Origin: Adineta vaga
Lineage: Eukaryota > Rotifera
DNA length: 64,000 nt
Direction of reading: 5' to 3'
NCBI GenBank assembly: GCA_021613535.1
Contig: CP075493.1
Location: 3,162,001-3,226,000, forward strand
Positions 49,201-61,077 of the stretch are shown here, piece after piece. The first letter of the stretch is position 1. Every line of letters begins with the position of its first letter. The notes beneath the pieces are model-generated. The model saw nothing but the letters and a program-made list of their open reading frames with translations, made no database searches and had not been told where the DNA came from. The position numbers and the translations under genes are program-made.

Positions 49201-51536
49201 ATTTAATAATTTATCCGCTAAAAAAATCAAAAAAAAGATTTCTCTTTGTTTTTTTTTTGAATTAAAGAATTTGTATTTACTTAATAATTGACATATGATC
49301 CAAACGGATTGACCAAGAAGAAAATATTTTCCCCGAAGAATTTCTGAACTACAGTTATATGATACTTTTTGATTACTATTAAGATCACTAGAATCGCTTT
49401 GATTACTGCTTTGTTGTTTTGTATGATCAATATAGTAATAATGAGGCATCATATCACCTTTGAAAAAGAGAAATATATGAATTTTATTTCTAATCGAAAA
49501 TGTTAAATAAAAGCAAAAGGAAATCTAAATTATGAATCACTATTTTAAATACACATTGCATGCAAATAACGAAAATATAGAAAGAAGCATGAGAAATGCA
49601 ATCAATTGGTACCTTTTTCAGACATTCCAGTGCGAGAGCGAGAGGATGATTCACATTTGTTAGTGACTATTTTAATAGAATACGTATGATTGTATGAAGA
49701 GAAGAAAGAGAATGAACACAAATAGACAAAAATCATATGACCGTACGTAATTTTAGGAATTCAAATCTTGAACTTTTGGTACATGAGATCTTATGGTAGG
49801 GCGCTGTAGGATTAGGTCTATTTCTTAGAACACATTCCTTTAGATGATAATCATCATTTTACCTTCGGTAGTTCGTCGTAAAATAGGACTTAATGCAGCA
49901 AGATATTCATCAACTTGAGATTGATTATTTTTGAAAACACCTGAAGAGATACATAAAATTTCAACATTTATTATCGACATTCAAAAACAAAAATATACCA
50001 TCAATTGCCATAACTGCAAAGAACATTGGCCATTCACATTCATTTTTGTCGAATTTCTACAAGAGAAAAGTGTATATTTGATAACTTGAAATCACATTTG
50101 TCTAACTTTAATTTCAGTTGCTTCATAAAATCTATTTTCAGTCGATTCCAAATCAGTAAATTGACCATCACGTAAAAATCGTTTAAAACCATGTGCACCA
50201 TGCAATTTTCTTTTGCATTTTCGTATAGTATTTTCTACAAGTGTTGCTTCATGTACAGCAAATGTTGGCCAACTAACAGTAAATAGCAGAGCAGCATCAG
50301 TATTCTGGATAAACGAAAAAAACATATGTGTCTTCAAAATTTTCAAGAGAAAACACATTTACTTTCGATGCTGATTCTCGTGGAAGAAGTGTATCAAATG
50401 TTGTTCGATTACGATTATGTGCATCCTAGAATTTGATTTATTAAAAAAGAATAGTCATTCATCGTCTATTCTCATACCACATCAACGTAAACAACAGACC
50501 AATTTGCACCTTTATCACCATATAAATTAAAACCATTCATTGCTTCTAATGCTGCCTTTGCCATTCCAATTGAACTAGAATATTGATTTATGCGAAGATA
50601 TTTAAATGAATATTTTCTTACCTTGCATGAAGTTCACATGTATTTGTATTATATTTACTTCCTCGTTCCCATATACCATAGTCCGGTGTACGATAAGCAC
50701 GTTCAATCGAAAAAACTAATTGTTGAACAAAATTAACTTCATCGATAGAAAAAATAATCTAAGGAAAATTTTCAAGACATTTCATTCAATCATTTTCATA
50801 TATCTACTTCAAGATTAGATGTAATCATTTGTGTTAATGTTAATAAATATATTGAAATTGCACATATTTGTAATTGACCAACTTCATCAGCTCCTTCCAC
50901 TTCATTTCCATTTAATACATTGAATTTTGAATGTAAAGCATCTCTTGGTGATTGTTCACTTTTGAAGACTTCAACCTAGAAGACAAGTATTCATTTTGTT
51001 CTTTAGAATTCAATCTTAGTTTTTTTGCAAATACTTTTTTCGACTGTTTCATCCAACAAAGTAATATTCCACGCATACATTTAACTGCTGCTTGACCTAA
51101 TTCATGTGCACGTCCTTGATCATTATCAATCTTGCAATAACATTGTCGTAGAGACCAAACAGCGATAGCACAGAAAACATTCTCAACAACATGTCCAATT
51201 TTCGCTTCTGGATCGAGATGATTTGGAAAAAGACCAGTTGTTAAACTTTGAAAAGCAAGAATTTGACGTTTTACTTTACGATAATATATATTCATTTTCT
51301 GTAAGATTAATGTTCGAGAATCAGAATAATTTTCTGATTCATCACTAACGCCCCAAACTTTCTTTAAAAAGAAGAAGAAGGAAAATGAAAATAACAAAGA
51401 TACAATATATTATTTTTATTCATCTTACTTTTGAATCAGACCATGATGAACGACGACTACGGTTCGAACCGAGATTACCAATATTCACCGAAGTCATTGA
51501 TGACTGTCGTTGTTTTCCTGAATCACTGTCACTCAT
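46204..51536 (-). CDS. PHKB: Phosphorylase b kinase regulatory subunit beta
   Basis: A long gene of over twenty small exons with introns of about 50-70 nt. It starts [13 protein letters not shown] and has an early R-R-S-S site ([10 protein letters not shown]), a possible PKA target like the one near the N-terminus of vertebrate beta subunits. Conserved landmarks: [113 protein letters not shown] and [16 protein letters not shown]. The N-terminal part is the glycoside-hydrolase-15-like domain. The chain ends C-K-I-S, a CaaX box as expected for prenylated regulatory subunits. The exact exon list in the middle was not fixed base by base. Confidence 0.9.
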
Positions 51537-51735
51537 TACAAATTATCTCATCTAGAACTTAGAGATACAATACACAAATGACACTCTGTTGCAGAAAACA
51601 AATTTATTATTATTATTGAAAATTTGAAAACTACAATTGTTATATATTAACAGAATGAAAAAGAGATTATCACATCACACAATCAAACATAATGAGTAAA
51701 AAAACTGAAACGATAGTTAATAATAAAGTATTGAA

Positions 51736-52186
51736 TCAATCAGAATCAGAATCTAGTGCAGCACGTCGGCGGTCAAACTAAAATGAAAATATATTTATGA
51801 TTATTCCAATTGTTGATTTAAATAAAACGAATAGAATGACTTACATTGACTTTCGTCGTTTTTTCTGTTACTTTGCTCACTTGTTCTAAAAGTCCAATTA
51901 ATTGTTCTTCACTTACTTTTCCATTACCGAAAGCTCCACGACGAGCATTTTGTATCAGAATATCTTCGACCATACGTCCTTTTTCTGGTTTAGTTAATGC
52001 AATAGTATTTAGACGTGCACGTGCTTCTTGTGTTAATAACGAACTTAACATCGCATTACGCATATCTTCTTGCTGCTGACGTTGTTCTTCAGCTCCATTT
52101 TGATTAGTTCCACTTCTACCTATTTGTTGTTGCTGTAATTCTGCTAAACGTTTAGCACGAATAGCATCAAGTTCAGAATCAGCCAT
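51736..52186 (-). CDS. PDCD5: PDCD5, programmed cell death protein 5
   Basis: Exons are 52186-51845 and 51777-51736, giving 127 residues (human form 125). It reads MADSELDAIRAKRLAELQQQQ, then the helical core MLSSLLTQEARARLNTIALT, KPEKGRMVEDILIQNARRG, and the C-terminus FDRRRAALDSDSD, all diagnostic. PDCD5 binds DNA and the CCT chaperonin and takes part in p53/TIP60 signalling in animals. The acceptor-like ctgtttcag 3 nt before the ATG suggests a leader splice. The PHKB start is 199 nt downstream on the same strand. Confidence 0.95.
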
Positions 52187-53962
52187 AATCTGAAACAGAT
52201 TGAACACATACTTACAAATATGTTTTTTTTTTGTTCTTTGAATTATAGAACAAACTAACTGAAAAATCTGATAATAGACATATGGAATAAGTTTTAATTC
52301 ATTGATTATGTTTCCATCGATAAATTTAATTCTTGAAATTATGATAATAAAAAACGTAGTTTTATGTATATCTACATTAGATTAGATTTCTCAGTATTTA
52401 TATGAGCACGTTTGAGACATTTCGGAACACACTTCCATTTATAGTCAAGCAGAGCATGAGATTCGATTGAAAAACATCTTTTACCATTCACCAGTTACCA
52501 GACAATAAGAGTAATCTAAATGGTATCTAATAATAACCTTTTGACAGAATCTGCTATAGATGTCACTAAATATCAGTCGGTATGAAAACCATATAGATAG
52601 AGATTATTGTCTTTATACTATCTCGGTCGATGAAAATGAGAAACGATAGTGTTCCTTTCAACTCGAGACGATGTATTTCCTTTGTTTTATTAAAGATTTT
52701 TCTCAATAAAACAGGAACAAACAGAAGTGCTTTTTATATGGCAGTCTAGAAAAAAAAATTAGGAGGCATACTCTAATGCTGTCGATAACAGCTTAAATTG
52801 ATAAGCAAAATTATCAACAATTTGAATTATAAAATGAATATTATTAGTGTTCGATAATACTAAAAAGCAATCTAATGATGTTTGTGAGAAATATAATCTT
52901 CTCTGTTACTATGCAAATATTCTTTGAGAAACGCAAAAAATGCATTTTCTATTTGTTCTTTTTATACAAAAACGAGTAAATTTAGCAGAGATAATTACAG
53001 TTTTCCACGCCATGTAATACTTCATTATTCGTTAGCATGTTCACTATGAAAGAGAAATCAATGGAAAATTACATTAATATTTAGTATCCAATCTTTAAAT
53101 TGATTTCTGAATATTTACTAATCACTTCTTCTTAATTATTAATCCGATGAACTCAATTGTATATGCATGTATTAATGAAGCCGCATACATTTTTCGTACC
53201 ATATTCTCAATAAGATGAGAAAAAAAAACAATATTCCAATTCTGTCTCTTGAGAATTCTCGCTAGATATTTAGCAATTCATTTTGAACATTCCCTCTATT
53301 TATTAATCAATAAAAAGAATCGAATCTTCTTCACTAAAATGACAACATTCTATCGAAGAGAGAAAAATCTGTGACACTAGTCAATAGTTTCTCTTTGTAA
53401 CATATAAGTATTGTTACACCCGACGAACAACTCTTTCTTCTTTTCTTTTATTTATTTAGAAATATTAAGCGTATATACTGATGCTCGTTTGTGGCAATTG
53501 ACAACGGCGCTATTTCGTCTTCACACGCAATCCTCATGAGATATGCCGAACAAAAGGCGTTGGGCTCCTTGCTTTTCTATATTTTGTTCTCGAGTAGTGT
53601 ATATATGTATGCCATCACAACACATCAATTGAAGTGAATACTAACTGTAGTTAACATTGAAACCCATGGAGAACTATTCAATAGCGTTAGTTAGTTCTTG
53701 TTCAACGGCATACTTATATATATATATATATATACAAAAGATAGACGGAAAAAGGAGAAAATATTCGGGAAATCGGAAAAAAGAAAAGAGAAAAGGAAGA
53801 GAAGGATAGAGAAAGACAACATGCAAACGCATACAAATCATTATAGACGGTATCAAGTGTGCAGAAAATACTCGACATAGTATGACCAGATACTATTTCA
53901 ATCGTAATGTTGAGCAATATAATACAAATCTATAAGCAATCGATTAATAAAATATTCTTCTA
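52187..53962. other. No gene seen
   Basis: AT-rich region between divergent genes PDCD5 and the Ly6-like gene. It has a TA repeat at about 53716-53735 followed by a purine-rich tract (to about 53815). Open frames on both strands here are low-complexity shadows of that tract. Confidence 0.55.
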
Positions 53963-54454
53963 ATGTTACTCATTTCATTAATTATTCTTCTTGTATGTTC
54001 AATAAATTATTTTCATTGTTTATCTTGTTTTAAATGCATGACAACCAATTTTGAAAATGATACATGCAAAGATCCATTCAATCCAATTGATAATCATCTT
54101 GAAATTGATTGTCAAGCAACATCAAATGGAAGAAATGGTTTATTTCCTGCTCGATTTTGTGTAAAAATATCTGGTATTATTGTTGATGTTGATCGTCATG
54201 TCAATCGATCATTATTACAAAAAAGTCTCTTTCTACGAACATGTATTATCGATAATATTATGGATTCTACTCGATCTTCGGATTCTACTGGAAATTTTCG
54301 TTTAAAAAATTTCAATGAAATCAAAAGTGTTCGTATGCAAGGCACTATAACTGTTTGTTCAAGTGATGGTTGTAATCGAACAAATACAATTCAAATCAAT
54401 AGAATTTTATTGAATTTTCTCATATTTTTTCTTATAATTTATTATTTTAAATAA
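53963..54454 (+). CDS. Ly6/uPAR-domain GPI-anchored protein, quiver/sleepless-like
   Basis: Single exon of 163 residues. The hydrophobic signal peptide (MLLISLIILLVCSINYFHC) is followed by a three-finger cysteine pattern: LSCFKCMTTNF, DTCKDPFNP, EIDCQ, ARFCVKISGII, LRTCI and the closing CSSDGCN. It ends with a hydrophobic tail (ILLNFLIFFLIIYYF), as in GPI-anchored members. The C-x-x-C start, R-F-C-V-K and L-R-T-C-I blocks resemble the quiver/sleepless group, which modulates potassium channels and sleep in Drosophila. Two N-glycosylation sites (NDT, NRT) are visible. The subgroup call is from motif spacing only. Confidence 0.8.
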   Translation: MLLISLIILLVCSINYFHCLSCFKCMTTNFENDTCKDPFNPIDNHLEIDCQATSNGRNGLFPARFCVKISGIIVDVDRHVNRSLLQKSLFLRTCIIDNIMDSTRSSDSTGNFRLKNFNEIKSVRMQGTITVCSSDGCNRTNTIQINRILLNFLIFFLIIYYFK

Positions 54455-54760
54455 ATAAAAGAACAAAAAAAAAGACTTCTGTCAAATACGAAACGAAAAA
54501 AGAAAAACAATCTGCTTATCGTGACGAGGAAGAAAGAACAGAACGGCATATAATATAAAATGTGTTTTTATTAAAAGAAAATATTCATCGACAAAAAAAA
54601 ACATGCACTTTCTATGTTATACTTTGTAAAAATCATGCATACTCACCTGTCATCAAACAAATCTACCGCATATAAATAGTCGAACATATCCTTTTGTTAA
54701 TTTTATTATAAATATATTTTCTATTAGTACGAACATCATTTAAGATTTGATATTGACATA

Positions 54761-55858
54761 ATGGCTACTCAATCAAATAGTAAGAAAAAGCGAAATAATT
54801 GGACGAAGGAGGATATGGATCGACATCGAGAAATTGAAAAAAAACGACGTGAATTAGAACAAAAACTTCTTAAAGAATTAAAATCATTAATTTCAAATTG
54901 GGATGGTCAAACATCTGCTAATCTTACACAATTAAATGTCTTACAATTTGCTAAAGATAAATTAGAAAAAATCAATCAACAATATGCAAATCAAGAAGTT
55001 TTACCTTCATTTTTAACTACTGAAGAAAATCATTTTTTAAATCTTGAAACAAATAATACTTTCATATTTATCATAACAATTCAAGATGGAATGTTTCGAA
55101 TCCGTTATGTCAATGAATCAATCAATCGAATACTTCAATTTAGTCCCGAACAATGGATTAATCAAAATTTTCTATCATTTATACATGAAGATGATTTACA
55201 TCTATTTCAATATCAAATGATGTCATTAATTCATCAACCTAATCAAAAACTTTCGACCAAATGTCGATTAAGACGAAATAATCGTCCACATATTCTAATT
55301 AATATCGATGGAGTTATTAAAAATACTAAAGAAAATATAGAATCGATTCCAGGAAATAATTTAGGACATTTACTTTTTATTGGTATTGGTCATTTACCAT
55401 TAATAAGTGAATATAATGATAAAAATATGTCACTTTATAAAGAACCAGAATTATTACAAACATTTTCTTGTCGATGTTCACCCAATGATTGGAAAATCTT
55501 TCTTGTTGATGGTTCAACAACAACCCTACCATTGGTATCATTCGAAATATTTCGTAATAGATCAATTCTTGATTTTATTGATCAAAAAGATCAACCTTCT
55601 GTACACCAACATTTAATCAAAGCAATGTTAAAAGGAACAGATGAATCTGTTTTCCCCTGTCGATTTATTTATACATCAATATCTGTCGATAATATGTTAC
55701 TTTCGATCAAACCATTTGTTAATTCGAATCGAGGAGAAACAAATTTTCTTGAATTAACATTTTCAAAATTCACCGATGACTCTTTGGCAACTCAACAAGA
55801 TATAAGTGATATTCTTGCACCAACAGATGAATTAGATGAAGTATTCAACCCACAGTGA
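54761..55858 (+). CDS. Divergent intronless bHLH-PAS transcription factor
   Basis: Single exon of 365 residues. The basic helix-loop-helix is at about residues 18-75 (DRHREIEKKRRELEQKLLKE, with the E-x-x-R-R contact residues), and a loop and second helix follow (TQLNVLQFAKDKLEKINQ). PAS-A spans about residues 98-215 (FIFIITIQDGMFRIRYVNES, FLSFIHEDD, CRLRRNN). A weaker PAS-B-like part follows (about 228-330). The basic region resembles the ARNT/BMAL (cycle) class, but the protein is short and lacks a long transactivation tail. ARNT/BMAL genes normally have many introns, so this may be a retrocopy or lineage-specific paralogue. The frame is intact. Confidence 0.8.
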   Translation: MATQSNSKKKRNNWTKEDMDRHREIEKKRRELEQKLLKELKSLISNWDGQTSANLTQLNVLQFAKDKLEKINQQYANQEVLPSFLTTEENHFLNLETNNTFIFIITIQDGMFRIRYVNESINRILQFSPEQWINQNFLSFIHEDDLHLFQYQMMSLIHQPNQKLSTKCRLRRNNRPHILINIDGVIKNTKENIESIPGNNLGHLLFIGIGHLPLISEYNDKNMSLYKEPELLQTFSCRCSPNDWKIFLVDGSTTTLPLVSFEIFRNRSILDFIDQKDQPSVHQHLIKAMLKGTDESVFPCRFIYTSISVDNMLLSIKPFVNSNRGETNFLELTFSKFTDDSLATQQDISDILAPTDELDEVFNPQ

Positions 55859-56162
55859 TACTATTTTTTGTTTTGTCATTCCTTTGGACATTATAAATAT
55901 AAAGTTATCATGAAAGAAATAAAAATAAAATGTATTCTACACTTGATTGATGGATGACTGTCATAGAAAAGCACATATATTTAATCCACACATGATTATC
56001 CTGTAGATGGCGTATGAATCTTCTATTGATTGGATAGAGTTAAGCAAAATTTTTCTTTGAGATGATTCATCGGACATGAATGAATGAGTGATTGGTTTCC
56101 GTTTGGGTTATTTCTTCATTTCATTTCATTTGTCTTTCATAATACATACGGGGTTGATCAAT

Positions 56163-57303
56163 ATGACTTCTGATACGCCTGCTGTTGCCATAAATAATAC
56201 AGAAAAAGACGATCCTTTTGCACTTGGTATTGACAATGACAATCGTTGTTATAATGTATTTGATTTGAATATTAAATGTTCGACTGATGCATTAAAAACA
56301 TTTCATCGATGTTCCGATGCTATTCTTGAACGCGATCCTGAATTATATAATATTTGGATTGATGATCATCGATTTTATTCTCATGGAATTATTGAAGTGA
56401 TCGAAAATGAATTAAGTTCGTTACATCATAAATGTTTATTTAGCAATCTCAAACCATTACAAGGGTTTCGTTGGCTTGAAGGTTTATTTCTAGTTATTGG
56501 AAGTTATTTAAAATATTTCAATGAATTTGATGATCGAGATCGACTCGATGCTCTTTTGAATTTATTCTATGCAGCTTGGATTACATTTTTTATTCACAAT
56601 CGTTATGCTATTTTAAATCTCAGTTGTCCATCATCACCACCACTACCTGATGCTAATAATAATAATGATGATTGCATTATATTAGATAATCAAGAGAAAA
56701 AGGTAATATAGTGTTCATCGAAATCAATCTAGTTCTTATTCGGTTTCTTTTTTGAGATCAAATTGATTATAACTATTCGTGTTTATTTAGATTTCCAATG
56801 TCACTGTTCATAAAACTGAAGAACAAATTGTACGACACTTAGAAAAACATTTACCAAATTTTGATCGCATACTTTATGAAGTCATTGAACTTGGCCATCA
56901 ATTAGCATCAAAACGTCTTCCAAATTTGGAAAAATTCGATGAATTTTACCAATTATGGAGAAATCCGTTAACACATAAACGAAAGTCAATAGGAGATTTC
57001 AGTTTAATTATCGAACGTATAACCGGTGAAATTGATCTAAAATTTGATTCTACGGAAACAAATTATTCAGCAACAAAAGCAATTAATTGGAAATTGGTTT
57101 TTTATGATGAATTTATTCGTTATGCTGATCGATTTTATGTCACAAAAAAGAGTTTAACAAGTAAACGACGTACGATAGGTGGTGAACGCTTTTCTATCAA
57201 CAAATGGTCATCAAGTAAAATCAATTATTTTCTAACGAAAAACATCTTTAAACGAACTTCAAATAATGAATATGAAAAACAAATCGAGCAATTATATCAT
57301 TAG
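56163..57303 (+). CDS. Unrecognised two-exon protein
   Basis: Exons are 56163-56702 and 56791-57303, giving 350 residues. The chosen start MTSDTPAVAINN follows an in-frame ATG at 56088 that would add 25 hydrophobic residues and a possible signal anchor. The first exon is mainly helical (DALKTFHRCSDAILERDPEL, GFRWLEGLFLVIGSYLKYF, LDALLNLFYAAWITFFIHNR). An Asn-rich linker separates it from a second helical part (EEQIVRHLEKHLPNFDRIL, FDEFYQLWRNPLTHKRKS) with a basic C-terminal third. No known motif is seen. It may be a rotifer-specific protein. Confidence 0.7.
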
Positions 57304-57560
57304 ATAATCACCGTCATATTTTCATCTTTTTTGTCAGATTCTACGTTGTATATTTAGTTCTTTTGTTGTCGGTTTTGTTTTCTCTTTCGTCGGATAAGTA
57401 TCGTTATTGTTATTGACGGGTTTTTGAAATAGTATTGTCTTATATATATATACACTAATAAACAAGATCAATTAGAATACTCTTGTGTTTTATTTCTATA
57501 GATAAAGTTTATTAGAAGTAGAAAACTTAACTTTCCTTACATTATTATTGAATAACTGTT

Positions 57561-57564
57561 CTAG
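57561..57564 (+). promoter_or_regulatory. Probable trans-splice acceptor before PCC1/LAGE3
   Basis: The sequence aactgttctag abuts the ATG at 57565 directly, leaving no untranslated leader except one added by splicing. Confidence 0.55.
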
Positions 57565-57813
57565 ATGGATTTTGTTTGTGAATTAAGTTTTCCATTAGCA
57601 ACTGCTCGTCATGCACAAATTGTTTACAATACCGTCCGAATTGACAAAGAACCAAAGAAAACTGTTCAACGTACTGAAACATTAAACGATCATATTCTCA
57701 ATGTTCGATTTGAAAGTAATGAAGCAAAATTTATTCGTGTAGCTGTAGAAAGTTACATTGAAAAGATCAATTCGATTCTTCATACAATTCAACGTTTTGA
57801 TCCTAAACTTTGA
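57565..57813 (+). CDS. LAGE3: KEOPS complex subunit PCC1/LAGE3
   Basis: Single exon of 82 residues, typical for this tiny family. It begins CELSFPLATARHAQIVYNTV and shows the pattern of the Pcc1 fold: strand, helix, DKEPKKTVQRT, strand (LNVRFESNEAKFIRVAVESY) and a final helix ending IQRFDPKL, close to the family's T-x-Q-R-F-G/D-P. Pcc1 is the dimerisation subunit of KEOPS, which makes the t6A modification of tRNA. The stop is 61 nt before the ATG of the next gene. Confidence 0.88.
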   Translation: MDFVCELSFPLATARHAQIVYNTVRIDKEPKKTVQRTETLNDHILNVRFESNEAKFIRVAVESYIEKINSILHTIQRFDPKL

Positions 57814-57867
57814 TATTCGAGTTGTTGTTTTTTTTGTATTACTGTTCAGTGTGATTTCCTTTTTCTT

Positions 57868-57874
57868 ATTTTAG
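57868..57874 (+). promoter_or_regulatory. Probable trans-splice acceptor, second operon gene
   Basis: A pyrimidine tract ending tcttattttag abuts the ATG at 57875, 61 nt after the PCC1/LAGE3 stop; consistent with a two-gene operon. Confidence 0.55.
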
Positions 57875-59196
57875 ATGAAAACATTTCTTTTCTTCTTGTT
57901 GATCTCCTTAGTTTATTCGTATAATCATGATGAGTTCAAACAAATTAATACTGAACAACAATTGACTGATTTTACACGATCATCGTCATTGAATGTTCTT
58001 GTTTTTGGTAAATAAAATCAAATATTATTTTCTAACAGGAATTTGATTTGATTCTTTTTAGTTAACAAGCAAAAGTGCAATGATGAAAATGCTAAGAAAT
58101 GTCGAGATGAACGTCATCAATTAGAACAAATCCGTGATTTATGTACCAGTGAAAATATACAATTTGCTCTTTCAACTAATTTACAAATGGCTGAAAAACA
58201 ATTTAATATTTTAGGATCATTACCGAAATTATGCTTTTTCAGAAATGGATTTCCAATGATTTATTTCGGTGAGTTTTACGTACTTGAAGTTTGATAACGC
58301 TAAGAACTTCTATTTACTTCAGGTTCATTATCAGAGATTGATAATATTCATGAATGGTTCAATGAAGTACGTCAACGATTAACACATACATTAGATGATA
58401 AATCATTCGAACATGATACACAAGCAGCAAGTGGTTCAACAACAGGCGATTGGTTTATTCTTTTGTATGTTTAATAAATTATACGAATGTTTAAATGTAA
58501 ATATATTATTTCTATTTATTAGTAAGACAAGTAATGAATCAAATAATTTAATTCCAGTTTGGGAAGCTACATCTATACAGTAAATATCCAAACAATTAGA
58601 TTTATATTTTCAATGAACTAACATTCTCTTTGTCAATAGTTTTCGTAATCGAGCAGTTTTTGCTTATGTAAATGTGGATACGAATCCAAATATACAAAAA
58701 CGTTTTCATTTATATAAATCACCTTCGTTTATCTTGTAAGTTTGAATTCAATTTTAATCAATAGAATTGATCCTTGATGATTTTCTTGTAGATTTAAACG
58801 TGGCAAAATGTATCGATATGAAGGTACATCATGGCAGCAGACAGCTTTTGTGAATTTTATTGAAAATGAATATCAACAAGTGAAAGGTGAAGTCATTCCA
58901 TCTGAATCGAATGCTTTGTAAGTTAGCATTGATTAGTCATTTCTATTCTTATATCAAATCTTTTCAGTTCATTCTCATTTGGAAATGCTGCAAAAATCAT
59001 TCCAGTAAGTTGATTATTCTGTGTTTTAAAAGATATTCGAGATGTGTTATATCTCCTATAGATGTATTTGATTATTATACCAATGATTTGTTTGGTTGCT
59101 GTTCTTCTCATTCTCGTATTTATTAGTCGATTTTCCAAGAAGAAAACAACAACAACCACAACGGCACGAACACCATTTCAAGTTAAAATTGATTAA
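57875..59196 (+). CDS. Thioredoxin-fold type I membrane protein without CxxC
   Basis: Seven or so exons; the first are 57875-58007 and 58062-58268, and the stop is at 59194-59196. It has a signal peptide ([16 protein letters not shown]), a lumenal region with two thioredoxin-like parts and a C-terminal membrane segment ([20 protein letters not shown]) with a basic tail (SRFSKKK). The second domain has the thioredoxin core order: [59 protein letters not shown]. Where active members have W-C-x-x-C there is no cysteine pair, so a redox role is unlikely. It resembles TMX/PDI-like ER proteins in layout. It is the second gene of a probable operon with PCC1/LAGE3. Confidence 0.8.
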
Positions 59197-61077
59197 TTTT
59201 TATTCGTTTTTTCTTATTCCCTTTTCTGAAAGAAAGGGTTATATGCTTTTTAAACAGGGTCGTTAAAATGCTTAGTTTGTTTGTTTGTCCAAGCCTATCA
59301 GGTGAAAGCAGCGTATAAATCGATCAAAACTTACCCCTGGTCATCGGACAACGATTCGTCATATGTAATCGAGATCGAGGAATACGAATCTTGCGTTCCT
59401 TTTTCAAAAATATTTTTCCATGAACCATAATTAATTAATTGTTATTTCTTATTTGTCTAATCCAGTCACATTGCAGCAATATAAAAATTCATGAAAATTT
59501 ACTAATAATCATCTGTAAATGATTTGCTCAAAAGTAATCGAAGTCGAGGATTTCAAATCTGATGTTAGCTTTTCATAATTCTAATCAATTATTATAATTA
59601 TTGCGAAACTGAAAATAACCTGTTATTAAGCATAAAAGAAAAAATTCTGGCTGTGAATTATTAATAAAGCTACTAGGTTAATTGAAGAAATGTTTTTTCA
59701 GTAGAAGTTGAGTGTGTGGGTCTGCAAGGGGGAAAAAGCGGATCCTGGATACCCAAATCCTATCAAAATTTCGGACCCTCATGGGTTATCATTGGTCATC
59801 ATGAACTGTGTGATCGCAGGAACTATGAGGATCCAAGATCGGTCTCTTTTCTCCTTGTGTGGATGTACGTATGTGCTTACTCTGTCAAGGAACACTTACA
59901 CCTACACCTTATTCCTTCCACAGAAAGGAGCGTCATATGAAAAAAAGTTTCTGTGCACTTTTGTATCAGTGTCAAAGGTCAAAAAAACATTTTCTTCAAG
60001 ACTGTCTTAAACATCGGAAACCGAGAGTAGATTAAGGGTAGGATGATAGGTGGGGTCAATGTGAAGAATCAAGGGTTAAAAGTTAAAGGCTGCACAAGAT
60101 CAAAATATTGCTCTACCCTTCAGTACGAGCTAAATACGCGCTTTCGATAGATATAACATGAGATTACAATCAGTCAATCGTTATTTATTCATAAAATCAT
60201 TAAAAGTTTAGTAATATTGAAATAGAAACTATTGATCATTCTAGAGATGATAATTCAATAAATGAACACATCGGTAGAATTGAACCCGTAGCAGGTTTGA
60301 GAAAAATAAAGTACAGTAAAATTTGTCTAGTTTGAAAACTATTGGAATCAATGAAAAACGTAGGGGAATAAGCAAATCATATAAAAACATCTTAGAGATA
60401 CGATGGCATAGACATGCAACTATCTCAGTTAACTCGGTGAGAGTCAGCCTCGAACTTAGTTTATACTTTCATGTGTTTTCTTTTGCTTTTGAGAATATTT
60501 GACACACCACCAATTGTTCATACCAAAAATTTATCTCGCACATCACGATAAGATGAACCGGCTTTGTTTTCTTTAATTCAATTAAATTTCTTGTTAAGAT
60601 CTTTAAGGATAGATGTATTTGAAATAAAAATTGCCTTACGCCGAACTAATAGAATGAAATTAGTTTATGAGGGTATGCAGCGTGAGCGTGAAAAGTAGAG
60701 ACTATCGGTATCTACTCTCAAAGATTTCCTTTTCTGATTGAACTTTTGTTGAATATCACATGCAAAAGTATCCTTTCTCAAAACGAACTCTTTTGTAAAA
60801 CTCAAAAAATTACTGATGAAAAATACGTATCTTGAGTGTATACTGACACTCATAATCATACACGGCAGACGAAACTCCATCTCAACACATACATTAACGC
60901 CATCTTTCTGCATTAACTAACTATTCGCTTTAGTTGAAATCCTCAGATTTCTTTCTCTTTTTCGAATAACAAAAATACAACACAATACTATCAGTAAAGC
61001 GAATTTCTTTTCATAACAAACAAAATATATTCAATAGCTTGTACTCTCAACAAACTTTTGTGGAATTTAAAGCGAAT
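59197..61077. other. No gene seen; compositionally mixed
   Basis: About 1.9 kb. The segment 59230-59580 contains two weakly similar blocks (around 59350-59400 and 59520-59565, both with an atcgaxxtcgagga core). The segment 59710-60070 is clearly less AT-rich than its surroundings, with open frames in two overlapping phases and no recognisable product. It may be a remnant of a mobile element, but no terminal repeats or enzyme are seen. Confidence 0.45.

Noticed and set aside
53698-53917. Overlapping short open frames on both strands
   Set aside because: They arise from a TA microsatellite and a purine-rich tract and have no domain.
59708-60010. 100-residue open frame in the higher-GC segment
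   Set aside because: It has no ATG start, no domain and a competing frame over the same bases.
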